In this document: positions 15,477 through 24,861 of the stretch, in pieces | Numbering within the stretch: the first letter of the stretch is position 1 | Layout: the number at the start of each line of letters is the position of its first letter | NCBI GenBank assembly: GCA_029863605.1 | Contig: JAOTVB010000002.1 | Coordinates: forward strand, 248,001-312,000 | Direction: 5' to 3' | Length of the DNA stretch: 64,000 nt | DNA from: Myxococcales bacterium | GTDB lineage: Bacteria; Myxococcota_A; Polyangia; Polyangiales; Houyiibacteriaceae | Made by a program: the position numbers and the translations under genes | Notes under the pieces: model-generated | Seen by the model: the letters and a program-made list of their open reading frames with translations, nothing else | The model's database searches: none | Told to the model about the DNA's origin: nothing

Positions 15477-16946
15477 ATGAACCGTCGGAAATTCGCCGAG
15501 CTCCATCTGGGCCTCAATCGGCGCGCCTTTCTGAAGCAGACCAGCGCAGCAGCCTTGGGAGCGTCCGCATCCAGCTTGTGGCTGCCAGGATGTGGTAGCG
15601 ATGCGTCGGGCGGCGAAGAACCATTCGACCCATCGAAAGCCTGGTGGTTGCAGGGCAACTACGCGCCCGTCTTCGACGAGGTCGAAGCAAGTAATCTCCA
15701 GGTCCGAGGCTCGATCCCGGCTGCGCTCGACGGGCGCTATATCCGTAACGGCTCCAACCCGAGCAATGGTGAGTCCGCACACTGGTTCTTCGGCGACGGG
15801 ATGCTTCACAGCGTCCGGCTGAGTGGTGGGCGGGCGATGGCGTATCGCAACCGGTGGGTCCGCACGGGCCAGCTCGCGAACGGTGGAGTGCTGGGCGGAA
15901 TTCCCGGCGGTGCGAACAACGCATCCAACGTGAGCGCGATCTATCATGCGGGGCGGCTGCTCACTTCTGGTGAGGTCGGCCTGCCGTTCGAAATCGACCC
16001 AAGTGACTTGTCAACGATGGGCCTGTTCGACTTCGATGGTGGGCTCACGCAATCGTTTACGGCGCACCCCAAGATCGACCCGGCCACCGGTTACTTGCAC
16101 TTTTTCGGCTACTGGTTTCTCGGCGAGGATTTGCTGCTGTATCACGTGGCGGACGACAACGGAGAGCTGATTTCCACGGAGCGTGTGCCCGTCGGCCAGA
16201 CGACGATGATTCACTCGTTTGCCATCACCGAGCAAGACGCGGTGTTCTGGGAGGCGCCAGTCCTCTTCGATATCGACGCTGCGATCGGGGGCGAGGCCGT
16301 ACCGTTCAGGTGGGACCCGAGTTACGGGGCGCGTATCGGAGTCATGCCCCTTGGTGGTCCGGTCGGAGACATCCGATGGGTCGAGGTCGATCCGTTTTAC
16401 GTATTTCACGAGGTGAATGCCTATCGCTCGGGCGACGACGTGATCGTCGACGTGTGTTGGCACCCAGACATGTTCAACGGCGCGGATTTGGGCGACAGCT
16501 CGGGCGGCGCCGTCAAGCGCTGGAGGATCAACACGGCGGGCACGGAGCTGACCTACAGCGAGGAAGTAGTCGCCGACCGTCTGTTCGAGCTCGCGAGCCA
16601 CGACCGCCGGTTTACCGGCCGACAACATCGCCATGGTTGGTTCGCCGTTACGCGTGATCGGCCGGAGACTGTCGACTTTGCGGGCGTCGGCCACATCGAC
16701 TATCAAACCGGTGTCGCCTCCGAGTGGGACCCGGGAATCACACGTCACGCCGGAGAGGCGTTCTTCGTGCCGGGTGATTCGGGCGACGCGGAGGGCTGGC
16801 TCCTCAGCTTCGTCTACGACCACGTCGCTCAACAAAGCGTGCTTGCCATCTTGGATGCCCAGGACGTGGCCTCCGGCCCCGTTGCCGAGGTGGTCATGCC
16901 GCAACGGGTTCCGTACGGGTTTCACGGAGTCTGGATCCCCGAATGA
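15477..16946 (+). CDS. Carotenoid oxygenase (RPE65/CCD family), TAT-exported lipoprotein
   Basis: 489 aa from ATG 15477, with GGAG seven bases upstream. The N-terminus has a twin-arginine signal (NRRAFLKQTSAAALG) and a lipobox-like LPGC (Cys39), so it is exported folded and may be lipid-anchored. The rest is a carotenoid cleavage dioxygenase: RGSIPAALDGRYIRNGSNP early, and four iron-binding histidines, His197 (TAHPKI), His246 (MIHSFA), His311 (VFHEVNAY) and His483 (GFHGVW) near the C-terminus. Family members cleave carotenoids, stilbenes or lignin-derived compounds with O2; the substrate cannot be told here. Export is unusual for this family. Neighbours are a lipoprotein esterase (divergent) and a LuxR-type regulator (downstream). 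Confidence 0.88.
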   Translation: MNRRKFAELHLGLNRRAFLKQTSAAALGASASSLWLPGCGSDASGGEEPFDPSKAWWLQGNYAPVFDEVEASNLQVRGSIPAALDGRYIRNGSNPSNGESAHWFFGDGMLHSVRLSGGRAMAYRNRWVRTGQLANGGVLGGIPGGANNASNVSAIYHAGRLLTSGEVGLPFEIDPSDLSTMGLFDFDGGLTQSFTAHPKIDPATGYLHFFGYWFLGEDLLLYHVADDNGELISTERVPVGQTTMIHSFAITEQDAVFWEAPVLFDIDAAIGGEAVPFRWDPSYGARIGVMPLGGPVGDIRWVEVDPFYVFHEVNAYRSGDDVIVDVCWHPDMFNGADLGDSSGGAVKRWRINTAGTELTYSEEVVADRLFELASHDRRFTGRQHRHGWFAVTRDRPETVDFAGVGHIDYQTGVASEWDPGITRHAGEAFFVPGDSGDAEGWLLSFVYDHVAQQSVLAILDAQDVASGPVAEVVMPQRVPYGFHGVWIPE

Positions 16947-17019
16947 GCTACCCTCGCGCACTTCCCGAACGGAGGCGCTTGTCGCGGCGATCAGCTTCTG
17001 ACAGATTCCGCGGGGAATT

Positions 17020-18060
17020 GTGGACCCCGTCACATCAAAGGCGATTGACCTTGTCGAGGTCGCCTACGACGTGGAGAAGTCGGAGGCCGATTGGCTTCCG
17101 GACTTGCTCGACGCGGGGGTGCCGCTGCTCGATCATGGCCTCGGGATTGTCGCGACGAGGTTCGAACGTCCACCCCACGGCGCCGGGGCGGACCTCGTTC
17201 TGAGGGACGTCTGCGCCAAGTCGCTTCCAACGGGCATGTGGGCGCGACTTGAGGCTGCCCGGAGCGTCCTGTCCGCTGATGCCCTACGGGCACTCACTTC
17301 TGCGGGCCATGCGGGCACCTGGACCGACGTCGCCCAAGACTACCCTGAGGACTGCCAGCGCTTCCTCGACGAGCTTGGGTGTCCAGACATGCTCGGCTTG
17401 GTGGCCTCGGACCCCTGGGGCCTCGGCATTCACCTGAGCGCCCCGTTACCGGAGGCCATGCGGCTCACCACGAGGTCGCGGTTGCGCTGGCAGATGCTAG
17501 GCGCCCACATCGCCGCCGCCCACCGTCTTCGCGGTACGCTGGCTGACAGCTCCGAGCCTCGGCGCACCGCACCGACCGACCTTCCCCACGGAGCAGAAGC
17601 GGTGCTCGATGCCAAAGGCTTTCGCATCGTCGACTCCGTGGGGCAGGCCCAAAAGCCCAACGCTTCGGAACTCCTTCGCAGGGCTGCGCGGCGCGTAGAC
17701 AAAGCGCGCGGAAAGCTGCGCAAAGAAGATCCCCAGAAAGCCCTCGAAATGTGGAAGGCATTGGTACACGGTCGTTGGAGCATGATCGACTGGTTCGACA
17801 CCGATGGACGGCGCTTCGTGCTCGCGAGACCCAACCCGCCGAAGGTCTTCGACCCGCGCGGGCTGAGCGAGCAGGAGTGCCAGGTCGTCACCTATGTCCT
17901 CCTCGGAGAGTCCAATAAGCTCATCGCCTATCGTCTCGGCCTTTCGCAAGGGCGAGTTTCAGGATTGCTGAAGTCCGCGATGCACAAGCTGGGTGCGAAG
18001 AACAAGGCGCAGCTCGTTCGACAGCTCAGGCCGCTCGGTATTCCGACGGCAGCAGCTTAG
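17020..18060 (+). CDS. LuxR-type transcriptional regulator
   Basis: 346 aa from GTG 17020, after a GGGGA motif. The C-terminal 60 residues form a LuxR/NarL helix-turn-helix (LSEQECQVVTYVLLGESNKL, then YRLGLSQGRVSGLLKSAMHKL). The N-terminal 270 residues show no receiver or kinase motif; they may be a GAF-like or other sensory domain that I cannot name. It follows the carotenoid oxygenase by 73 bp on the same strand and probably regulates that block. It ends 177 bp before rpmI, so its transcript could read into the ribosomal genes unless it is terminated. Confidence 0.8.
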   Translation: MDPVTSKAIDLVEVAYDVEKSEADWLPDLLDAGVPLLDHGLGIVATRFERPPHGAGADLVLRDVCAKSLPTGMWARLEAARSVLSADALRALTSAGHAGTWTDVAQDYPEDCQRFLDELGCPDMLGLVASDPWGLGIHLSAPLPEAMRLTTRSRLRWQMLGAHIAAAHRLRGTLADSSEPRRTAPTDLPHGAEAVLDAKGFRIVDSVGQAQKPNASELLRRAARRVDKARGKLRKEDPQKALEMWKALVHGRWSMIDWFDTDGRRFVLARPNPPKVFDPRGLSEQECQVVTYVLLGESNKLIAYRLGLSQGRVSGLLKSAMHKLGAKNKAQLVRQLRPLGIPTAAA

Positions 18061-18145
18061 TCGTCGAGGGCTCCAAGCGCGTGCCGCTTCGCATCGCGCG
18101 GTTAACCGGTGATCCGGTGCCGCTGGCACTGTAAACTCCCCCTGC

Positions 18146-18173
18146 TTGACTCCCTCACCCCACGCGCTAAACC
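18146..18173 (+). promoter_or_regulatory. Candidate sigma-70 promoter for rpmI-rplT-pheST-ihfA
   Basis: TTGACT (18146-18151), a 16-bp spacer and TAAACC (18168-18173), about 60 bp before rpmI. Because rpmI is cut off from infC in this genome, a local promoter is expected here. Confidence 0.4.
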
Positions 18174-18237
18174 GCTCGCTCTCCGCTCCCCCGCCGCGGG
18201 TGCCGCTGGTTTGGGAGCTTCAAGCGAGGACAGTCAC

Positions 18238-18438
18238 ATGCCTAAAATGAAGACTAAGCGTGCTGCCGCCAAGCGGTTCAAAGCGACCGGGGGCGGGCGG
18301 ATCCGCCGTTCCTCGGCCGGGAAGCAGCACTTGATGCGTGGCAAGTCCGCGAACCGACTTCGGAAGCTCAAGAAGAACTCCATGGTCGACCCGAGCGACG
18401 AGCCTCGGATCCGGCGTTTGCTTCCTTACGAGCTTTGA
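18238..18438 (+). CDS. rpmI: 50S ribosomal protein L35
   Basis: 66 aa, starting MPKMKTKRAAAKRFKATGGG, the standard L35 N-terminus, very Lys/Arg rich, ending PYEL. GCGAGGA lies about seven bases before the ATG. A longer open frame upstream to 18109 is not coding-like. L35 is part of the large subunit and is normally co-transcribed with rplT, which starts 19 bp downstream here. Confidence 0.97.
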   Translation: MPKMKTKRAAAKRFKATGGGRIRRSSAGKQHLMRGKSANRLRKLKKNSMVDPSDEPRIRRLLPYEL

Positions 18439-18457
18439 GACTTCTTAGGAGGACGCC

Positions 18458-18802
18458 ATGCCTAGAGTGAGACGAGGGTTCAAAGCCCGCCGGCGCCGCA
18501 AGCGCTTACTCAAGCACGCCAAGGGTTACTACGGCGCACGCCGCAAGGCTTTCCACGTCGCGATCGAGCAGGTCCACAACGCGTGGGAAGACGCCTATCG
18601 GCATCGCCGCACCAAGAAGCGCGAGTATCGTCGTCTTTGGATCGCACGCATCAATGCAGCCGCACGCACCAACGGCCTGAACTACAGCAAGCTCATCGCC
18701 GGTCTGAAGCGCTCTGGGATCGAGCTCGATCGCAAGATCCTAGCGGAGATCGCCGTCGCCGATCCCGGCGGATTCAAAGCAGTCGTCGACGCCATCGAGT
18801 AG
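18458..18802 (+). CDS. rplT: 50S ribosomal protein L20
   Basis: 114 aa. The N-terminus [18 protein letters not shown] and the [19 protein letters not shown] stretch are diagnostic of L20, an early-assembly 23S rRNA-binding protein which in some bacteria represses its own operon. Strong SD AGGAGG before the ATG. It sits between rpmI and pheS. Confidence 0.97.
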   Translation: MPRVRRGFKARRRRKRLLKHAKGYYGARRKAFHVAIEQVHNAWEDAYRHRRTKKREYRRLWIARINAAARTNGLNYSKLIAGLKRSGIELDRKILAEIAVADPGGFKAVVDAIE

Positions 18803-18818
18803 ATCAATCTGGCACGCG

Positions 18819-19907
18819 ATGGCAGAGCCTGATGCGGTTCAGACATTCGAAGACGGACTCACCAAAATCCGTGGCGCCTACGAGCAGGCGCTTCGCGACG
18901 CGACCGACGAGCCCGAGCTTCGGCTAGTCAACGGCCGTTACGTAGGTCCGCAAGGCGAGCTCACCAAGCTGCTCAAGCTCATGCCTAAGCTCCCGGGCGA
19001 CCGACGACGCGAGCTCGGCCAGCGCGCGAACGCGCTCAAGCAAGAGATCCAAACGACTTTCGATGTCGTACTCGACGGCATCCACCGGCGCGCCCGCGAC
19101 GCCGAGCTCACGGGTCCCTCTTTGGACGTGACGTTGCCGGGGCGCTGGCCGATGCCAGGCCGGCTTCATCCGATCACACGCATTCGCAACGAGGTCCTCG
19201 AGATCTTGGTCTCGTTGGGTTTCGATGTCGCCGACGGGCCGGAGATCGAGCTCTACGAGAACTGCTTCGACAAGCTCGGCTTTCCGCCGGACCATCCTGC
19301 AACCGACGAGCATGACACCTTTTTCATCGAAGGAGGCAAACCGTCGGGGCCGCACAGCGTTCTCCTGAGAACCCAGACGTCGACGATTCAGGTGCGCGAG
19401 ATGAGTCGGCGCGAGCCCCCTCTGGCCATCGTGTCGCCGGGCGCTGTGTATCGGCGCGACGACGACGCCACTCACTCACCGATGTTTTTCCAGCTCGAGG
19501 GCTTCCTCGTCGACACCGACGTCACCTTCGCTGAGCTCAAGGGCGTGCTGACTCTCTTCCTGAGGCGTCTCTTCGACGAGCACGTGGCCGTTCGTTTTCG
19601 TGCGAGTTACTTTCCGTTCGTCGAACCGGGCGGCGAGGTGGACATGAGCTGCGTCTTCTGCCGCGCTTGGGAGGGCGACAAAGAGCGAACGACGGCGTGC
19701 CGTGTATGTAAGGGCAACGGTTGGATGGAAATACTCGGTTGCGGAATGATCCACCCCGTCGTGTTCGAGAACGTGGGATACGATCCTGAGAAGTACACCG
19801 GTTTCGCCTTCGGCATGGGGCTCGACCGTATTGCGATGCTCAAGTACGGCATTCCAAACATCAAGCTTCTCTACGACAACGACGTGCGCTTCTTGTCTCA
19901 GTTTTAG
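18819..19907 (+). CDS. pheS: Phenylalanyl-tRNA synthetase alpha subunit
   Basis: 362 aa. N-terminal coiled coil (about 1-90), then the class II core: motif 1 region HPITRIRNEVLEI, motif 2 VSPGAVYRRDDDATHSPMFFQLEG and motif 3 GFAFGMGLDRIAM. A Cys-rich insert between motifs 2 and 3 (CVFCRAWEGD, then CRVCKGNGW) could bind zinc; comparable inserts occur in some PheS lineages. Pairs with PheT as an alpha2-beta2 enzyme charging tRNA(Phe). The start is 17 bp after rplT and pheT follows 8 bp later. Confidence 0.96.
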   Translation: MAEPDAVQTFEDGLTKIRGAYEQALRDATDEPELRLVNGRYVGPQGELTKLLKLMPKLPGDRRRELGQRANALKQEIQTTFDVVLDGIHRRARDAELTGPSLDVTLPGRWPMPGRLHPITRIRNEVLEILVSLGFDVADGPEIELYENCFDKLGFPPDHPATDEHDTFFIEGGKPSGPHSVLLRTQTSTIQVREMSRREPPLAIVSPGAVYRRDDDATHSPMFFQLEGFLVDTDVTFAELKGVLTLFLRRLFDEHVAVRFRASYFPFVEPGGEVDMSCVFCRAWEGDKERTTACRVCKGNGWMEILGCGMIHPVVFENVGYDPEKYTGFAFGMGLDRIAMLKYGIPNIKLLYDNDVRFLSQF

Positions 19908-19915
19908 GAACCACG

Positions 19916-22396
19916 ATGCTGACTTCATTCCGCTGGTTGCAAGAGCTCTGCCCCATCGAGGCCGACGTGCGCGAAGTGGCTCATCGCATCACGCAAGCAG
20001 GCTTGGAGGTCGAAGCGATCGAAGAGAAGGGCGCGAACCTTTCAGGCCTAGTCGTTGCCGAGGTGCGTACTCGAGCCCCGCATCCCAAGCGCGACAAGCT
20101 CACGCTCGTCACCGTGTTCGATGGCGAAGCAGAGCATGAAGTGGTGTGCGGCGCTCCGAACGTCCCCGAGCCGGGGGGGCGCATCCTGTTTGCGCGTCCA
20201 GGCACGATTCTTCCAAACGGTCTTCGCATCGAGCCGCGCAAGATCGGAGGCGTCGAGTCGTCGGGCATGATCTGCAGCGAAGCCGAGCTCGAGGTCGGCG
20301 CGGATGCGGAAGGGATCTTCATCGTGGACGCGGAGAACGAGGCTCTGCCGGGCGATGAAGTCGCAGACGCCCTCGATCTCCACGACTTCATCCTCGACAT
20401 TGGTCTGACTCCGAACCGGCCAGATTGCCTCGGTCACGTCGGGATCGCCCGCGAGGTTGGCGTCCTCTTTGGTAAGCGGTGCGAGCCCCGCAGGGCCGCG
20501 GGTCCACGGCGAACCTTCGCCGCTGGAGCGTCCTTCCAGGCGGACCAACCGACGACCGATCTCGTCCCGTCGTGGGACGGGGAAAGTGAGCCGGTGGATG
20601 CACCCGCCCTTCCGAGTATCTCGATCGAGATCGCCGATGGGGATCGTTGTCCTCGGTACGGCGCGGCGCTCGTTTCCGGCGTCCGGGTAGGGCCGTCTCC
20701 GTTCTGGCTTCGATACCGCCTCCACAACCTTGGTCTTCGCACGCTCTCGAACGTGGTCGACGCGACAAACCTGATCTTGCTCGAGTGGGGACACCCGATT
20801 CACGGTTTCGACCTCAACCGACTTAGAGGCTCCAAAGTTGTCGTTCGACTCGCGAGAAAGGGCGAGACGATGGCGACGCTCGACGGGATACAACGCACCT
20901 TCACGGCCGACGATCTGTTGATCTGCGATGGGGAAGGGCCCGTCGCCGTTGCAGGCGTGATGGGCGGAGCCGATAGCGAGATTCGAGACGACACCAAGGA
21001 CATCCTGATCGAGTGCGCCTACTTCGCCCCGAGGTCAATTCGTCGAACGTCTCGTCGGCTGGGCCTCCAAACCGACTCGAGTCATCGCTTCGAACGGGGC
21101 GTCGATCCCGAAGCCGTACCTCGGGTGTTGGCCAGTGCGGCTTCACTCATCGCCGAGCTCGGCGAAGGGGCCTCCGCGACGACTGCCATCGACCGCGTCG
21201 CCATGGCCTATTCACCAAAGTCGATCTCGTTTCGCCCGGCGAGGGCCGCAGGGCTTCTCGGGACACCGATCGAAACGGAAGAGAGCCAACGGATCCTGGA
21301 GGCATTGGGCTGTCGTCTCATCGAAAAGACCGATAGCGCCTTCACGCTCGAGGCCCCGAGCTGGCGACCCGACCTCGGTCGCGAGGTCGATCTCATCGAG
21401 GAAGTGGCCCGCGTCCGAGGGTACGACGAGATCCCGACCGCCGTGCCACGGGTTCGTCCATCGGAATCGGGCACGCCCGAGGTGCTTCGTTTCATTTCGG
21501 CCCTGCGCACCGCTGCCGTCACCGCGGGCCTCTACGAAGCCGTGAATTACGCGTTTTTATCGGTCGAAGAGCTCCAAAAGGCGCGCGTCTCCACCGATGT
21601 GGTCGCCCTTGCCAACCCACTGTCCGAGGACCGCTCGGCGATGCGCACGTCGTTGATGCCCGGTCTGACCGGTGCGGCGACTCGAGCACAGCGTCACGGT
21701 GCTACCGAGGTTCGCCTCTTCGAGCTCGCGCGCACGTTCCATCCGAGCGACGACATCCTGCCACGCGAGGACACCACGCTGGCCATCGTCCTGGCGGGGG
21801 ACCGTTCGGGTTGGATCGGGGGCGATCGACCGTTCGACTTCTATGACGGCAGGGGCTTGGTGGAAGCGATCTTGGATCGGGTGATCGGACAGCGCTCCGA
21901 CTTCACGCCAGGCGAAGTCCCTGAATTCATGCACCCCAAGCGCTCGGCGATCGTTTCGCTCGCCGCAAGGGAGGTCGGGTTCGTCGGGGAAATCCACCCC
22001 GATGTCGGAGATGCTCTCGAGCTTCATGGCCGCGTGGTCTACGCCGAGATCGACGTCGCCGCGCTCCATGTCGTCACCGAAGAGCTCGGTACTCCGCAGG
22101 GGCACGCGCTCCCGAAGTTCCCTGCCGTCACCCGCGACATCGCCATGCTCGTGCGCGAAGAGTTCACCGCGGGCGAGATTGCAACGGCGTTGTCAGAGGC
22201 TTCTGGAGGCCTGGCGGAGTCGGTCCACCTGTTCGACCTCTACCGGGGTGACCAAATCCCCGAGGGCCAACGCAGTCTCGCCTTTCGAGTGACTTACCGA
22301 GACCCCGAAAGCACATTAACCGATAAGCGGGTGGACAAGGCCCATGCCAAGGTCGCGGAGGTCGCCCGCGATCGCTTTCAAGCCACCATCCGCTAA
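19916..22396 (+). CDS. pheT: Phenylalanyl-tRNA synthetase beta subunit
   Basis: 826 aa, usual length. N-terminal tRNA-binding OB domain (VVAEVRTRAPHPKRDKL), B3/B4 editing domain (GHPIHGFDLNRL), B5 domain, a catalytic-like core and a C-terminal ferredoxin-fold anticodon-binding domain (LPKFPAVTRDIAMLV, ending near TDKRVDKAHAKV). An insert of about 40 residues near residue 190-230 (Arg/Pro/Ser-rich) sits between the OB and B3 parts. The SD AGGA precedes the ATG. Works with PheS. Confidence 0.96.
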   Translation: MLTSFRWLQELCPIEADVREVAHRITQAGLEVEAIEEKGANLSGLVVAEVRTRAPHPKRDKLTLVTVFDGEAEHEVVCGAPNVPEPGGRILFARPGTILPNGLRIEPRKIGGVESSGMICSEAELEVGADAEGIFIVDAENEALPGDEVADALDLHDFILDIGLTPNRPDCLGHVGIAREVGVLFGKRCEPRRAAGPRRTFAAGASFQADQPTTDLVPSWDGESEPVDAPALPSISIEIADGDRCPRYGAALVSGVRVGPSPFWLRYRLHNLGLRTLSNVVDATNLILLEWGHPIHGFDLNRLRGSKVVVRLARKGETMATLDGIQRTFTADDLLICDGEGPVAVAGVMGGADSEIRDDTKDILIECAYFAPRSIRRTSRRLGLQTDSSHRFERGVDPEAVPRVLASAASLIAELGEGASATTAIDRVAMAYSPKSISFRPARAAGLLGTPIETEESQRILEALGCRLIEKTDSAFTLEAPSWRPDLGREVDLIEEVARVRGYDEIPTAVPRVRPSESGTPEVLRFISALRTAAVTAGLYEAVNYAFLSVEELQKARVSTDVVALANPLSEDRSAMRTSLMPGLTGAATRAQRHGATEVRLFELARTFHPSDDILPREDTTLAIVLAGDRSGWIGGDRPFDFYDGRGLVEAILDRVIGQRSDFTPGEVPEFMHPKRSAIVSLAAREVGFVGEIHPDVGDALELHGRVVYAEIDVAALHVVTEELGTPQGHALPKFPAVTRDIAMLVREEFTAGEIATALSEASGGLAESVHLFDLYRGDQIPEGQRSLAFRVTYRDPESTLTDKRVDKAHAKVAEVARDRFQATIR

Positions 22397-22519
22397 GGGG
22401 ATTACGGCATCGGTTAGGAAGCGTACTTTTCTTCGGTCGAAATCATCGCCAAACCCTTGAGATTCAAACCCATTTATGGTTCTCTGGCGCTGACCGGGGT
22501 GTTTGGAGGAAGAAACGGA

Positions 22520-22846
22520 ATGACCAAAGCCGAAATCATCGATGCCGTCTATGAGAAGGTCGGGGGCTTCTCGAAGAAAGAGGCAGCGGAGGTCGTCGAA
22601 GCCGTATTTGACACGATGAAAGACGTGCTTGCTGAAGGGGAGAAGATCAAGATTTCCGGCTTCGGAAATTTCGTGGTGCGCGCAAAAAAAGAGCGTATCG
22701 GCCGAAACCCACAGACGGGCGCTCCGATCCCGATCAGCGCGCGGCGAGTCTTGACCTTCAAGCCCAGCCAAGTCCTTAAAACTGTGCTCAATCCGCACCG
22801 CACCAGAGAAGAAGAGGAAGCGGATGCACGTGGTAGCTCATACTGA
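22520..22846 (+). CDS. ihfA: Integration host factor alpha subunit
   Basis: 108 aa from ATG 22520, preceded by GGAGGAAG; an upstream in-frame start at 22457 is not needed. The HU/IHF fold is clear: MTKAEIIDAVYEK at the N-terminus, GFGNF (46-51) and the arm motif GRNPQTG (61-67) with the intercalating Pro64. It bends DNA with its beta partner in recombination, replication and promoter control. The C-terminal tail (about 90-108) is longer and acidic. Position after pheT and before a MerR-type gene is the common alpha- and delta-proteobacterial order. Confidence 0.94.
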   Translation: MTKAEIIDAVYEKVGGFSKKEAAEVVEAVFDTMKDVLAEGEKIKISGFGNFVVRAKKERIGRNPQTGAPIPISARRVLTFKPSQVLKTVLNPHRTREEEEADARGSSY

Positions 22847-22855
22847 GTGGGTCTC

Positions 22856-23311
22856 ATGACACGGCGCACGCAACTGCCCGACAAGCTGTTCTTCAAGATC
22901 GGCGAGGTCGCAAACATCGTAGGGGTCAAGCCGCACGCACTGCGTTATTGGGAGACGGAGTTTCCGGCTCTGCGCCCCAAGAAGACGCGGGGCGCGCATC
23001 GACAATACAGCCGCAGAGACGTCGAGCTCGCAATGCTGATTCGCCAGCTGCTTCACGACGAAGGCTACACCATTCCCGGCGCCCGAAAGCGAATTCGAGA
23101 TCTCGGGCGGCACCAGCGAAGCAGTCCGCCCGAGCCACGGGCAGCACGCGAGGTGGCGCTTCGAGCCGAGCTTCTGGGCTTGCGCCAGCAGCTGTCCGAC
23201 CTGCTCGATCAGTGCCAGGCCCCGGAGCAGCAACCGGCCGGGTCGGAGCCTGTCCAGGTGACGGTTCACAAAGTCGTGCCGGTCACTGCACAACGCAGCC
23301 CAGAGCCCTGA
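22856..23311 (+). CDS. MerR-family transcriptional regulator
   Basis: 151 aa from ATG 22856 (a GTG at 22847, nearer ihfA, is also possible). The N-terminal winged helix is typical of MerR: FFKIGEVANIVGVKPHALRY, then WETEF and RQYSRRDVELAMLIRQLL. The C-terminal part (about 95-151) is a Leu/Gln-rich helix and a Pro-rich tail without effector-binding cysteines. It is conserved next to ihfA in many genomes, with no well established role. tRNA(Pro) follows 65 bp downstream. Confidence 0.88.
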   Translation: MTRRTQLPDKLFFKIGEVANIVGVKPHALRYWETEFPALRPKKTRGAHRQYSRRDVELAMLIRQLLHDEGYTIPGARKRIRDLGRHQRSSPPEPRAAREVALRAELLGLRQQLSDLLDQCQAPEQQPAGSEPVQVTVHKVVPVTAQRSPEP

Positions 23312-23321
23312 CAGGTTTTGG

Positions 23322-23350
23322 TTTGCTTCCGAAGCGTCCTGGGTTAGAGT
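23322..23350 (+). promoter_or_regulatory. Candidate promoter for tRNA(Pro)
   Basis: TTTGCT (23322-23327), a 17-bp spacer and TAGAGT (23345-23350), 26 bp before the mature tRNA end. Confidence 0.35.
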
Positions 23351-23376
23351 CGCCCGCCCTCGCGAACGAGGGTGGA

Positions 23377-23453
<77 letters not shown>

Positions 23454-23461
23454 TGGACGGA

Positions 23462-23483
23462 CCGGAGGGCGAAAGCCCGCCGG
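23462..23483 (+). terminator. Hairpin with GAAA tetraloop after tRNA(Pro)
   Basis: CCGG-A-GGGC, GAAA loop, GCCC-G-CCGG: eight pairs with one A/G mismatch, nine bases after the tRNA. No T run follows, so it may be a processing or termination structure. Confidence 0.4.
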
Positions 23484-23558
23484 CCTCCCCTCAATAACAC
23501 CCACCCCCCACCCCGCATGTTTGCTTGATGGGGGCTTCCGCGATAGTCCGAGGAAGGC

Positions 23559-24323
23559 ATGTCCGACCGGCCACTTTTGTTGGTGTCCAATGACGATGGG
23601 GTCGAGGCGCCGGGCAACATCGCGTTGCGCGAAGCTTTGGCAACGTTCGCGGACGTCTACACCGTGGCGCCGGAGACGGAGCAAAGCGCGAAGAGTCACT
23701 CGATTACCCTTCACCACCCACTTCGATTTCGCCAAGTCGACGAGCGCGTCTGGGCCGTCGACGGCACACCCGCCGACTGCGTCTACGTTGCGTTCTTTTT
23801 GAAAGACCTGCTTCCACGGCGGCCCGATTTGGTGGTCTCCGGGATCAACCACGGCCCGAACCTCGGCAACGACGTTCACTACTCCGGGACAGTAGCTGCA
23901 GCACGTGAGGGCGCGCTTCGGGGTGTGCCGTCCCTTGCTCTCTCCAACGTGTCGTCGGACATGGAAGGCGCGGCGCAGTACGCCAAGCGATTCTGCAAGC
24001 AGCTGCTCGAGCTCACGGCACCGGAGGGGCAAGCGGTCTTGCTGAACATCAACTTCCCCGCGCGGCCGCCGAAAGGCGTTTGGGCGACCAGACTCGGATT
24101 CCGTCTCTACTCGGACGATGTCGAAGTGCGCGACGATCCCCGCGGTCGGCACTATCTGTGGATCGGCGGCCCCGGCAAAGTGGCGAGCGAACCGGTTGAG
24201 GGCGCCGACACCGAGGCGCTCGACGAAGGATACATTTCGGTGACCCCATTGAGCATCGAAGCTACGCAGCCCGACCACTTCGGCGTAGCGGCGTACATCG
24301 CAGGCCCAACGCACGAACGGTGA
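23559..24323 (+). CDS. surE: 5'/3'-nucleotidase SurE
   Basis: 254 aa. The metal site is plain: [10 protein letters not shown] (Asp12, Asp13), the Ser in [10 protein letters not shown], and the Asn in [14 protein letters not shown]. SurE hydrolyses nucleoside monophosphates and short polyphosphates and is linked to stationary-phase survival and protein repair. Strong SD AGGAAGG before the ATG. The stop is followed four bases later by apt, so the two are co-transcribed, consistent with nucleotide salvage. Confidence 0.95.
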   Translation: MSDRPLLLVSNDDGVEAPGNIALREALATFADVYTVAPETEQSAKSHSITLHHPLRFRQVDERVWAVDGTPADCVYVAFFLKDLLPRRPDLVVSGINHGPNLGNDVHYSGTVAAAREGALRGVPSLALSNVSSDMEGAAQYAKRFCKQLLELTAPEGQAVLLNINFPARPPKGVWATRLGFRLYSDDVEVRDDPRGRHYLWIGGPGKVASEPVEGADTEALDEGYISVTPLSIEATQPDHFGVAAYIAGPTHER

Positions 24324-24327
24324 GAGG

Positions 24328-24861
24328 ATGAGTGATAACCGAATCGACTACCTACGCTCGCGTATTCGAGACGTCCCCGATTTCCCCAAGGAGGGCATCC
24401 TCTTCAAGGACATCACGCCGCTCCTCGCGGACGTTGAAGCCTTTCGAACAAGCATCGACCTGATTGCCGAGCGATTGGACGGAGAACACTTGGACGTGGT
24501 CATCGGGATCGAGTCACGCGGGTTCATGTTTGGCGCCGCGCTTGCGGACAAGCTTGGCGTTGGGTTCGTGCCTGTCCGCAAGCCCGGGAAGCTGCCTGCC
24601 GCGACCTATCGCGCCGAATACGAGCTCGAATACGGAACCGACGCTCTCGAAATTCACCAAGACGCCCTCCGTGCGGGTCAGCGGGTCGTCATCGTCGACG
24701 ATCTGATTGCGACAGGCGGCACCGCGAAAGCCACCGGCGATTTGGTCGAACGGTGCGGCGCCGAAGTGGCCTCTTTCGTCTTCTTGATCAACCTTCGCTT
24801 TCTCAAAGGCGAAGACAAGCTCGCCGGCTATCGAGTGATTTCCCTCCTCGACTACAAATAG
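24328..24861 (+). CDS. apt: Adenine phosphoribosyltransferase
   Basis: 177 aa. N-terminus [20 protein letters not shown] is diagnostic of Apt; the PRPP-binding loop is [16 protein letters not shown] (about 127-142). It converts adenine and PRPP to AMP. Its stop lies inside the left arm of a palindromic terminator shared with the convergent acyl-CoA dehydrogenase gene. Confidence 0.96.
   Translation: MSDNRIDYLRSRIRDVPDFPKEGILFKDITPLLADVEAFRTSIDLIAERLDGEHLDVVIGIESRGFMFGAALADKLGVGFVPVRKPGKLPAATYRAEYELEYGTDALEIHQDALRAGQRVVIVDDLIATGGTAKATGDLVERCGAEVASFVFLINLRFLKGEDKLAGYRVISLLDYK

Noticed and set aside
16011-17033. A 340-residue minus-strand frame across the carotenoid oxygenase
   Set aside because: It is antisense to a protein with all four iron ligands and a TAT signal; no features of its own.
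18109-18237. N-terminal extension of the L35 gene
   Set aside because: The added 43 residues are not in L35 proteins, and a good SD sits before the ATG at 18238.
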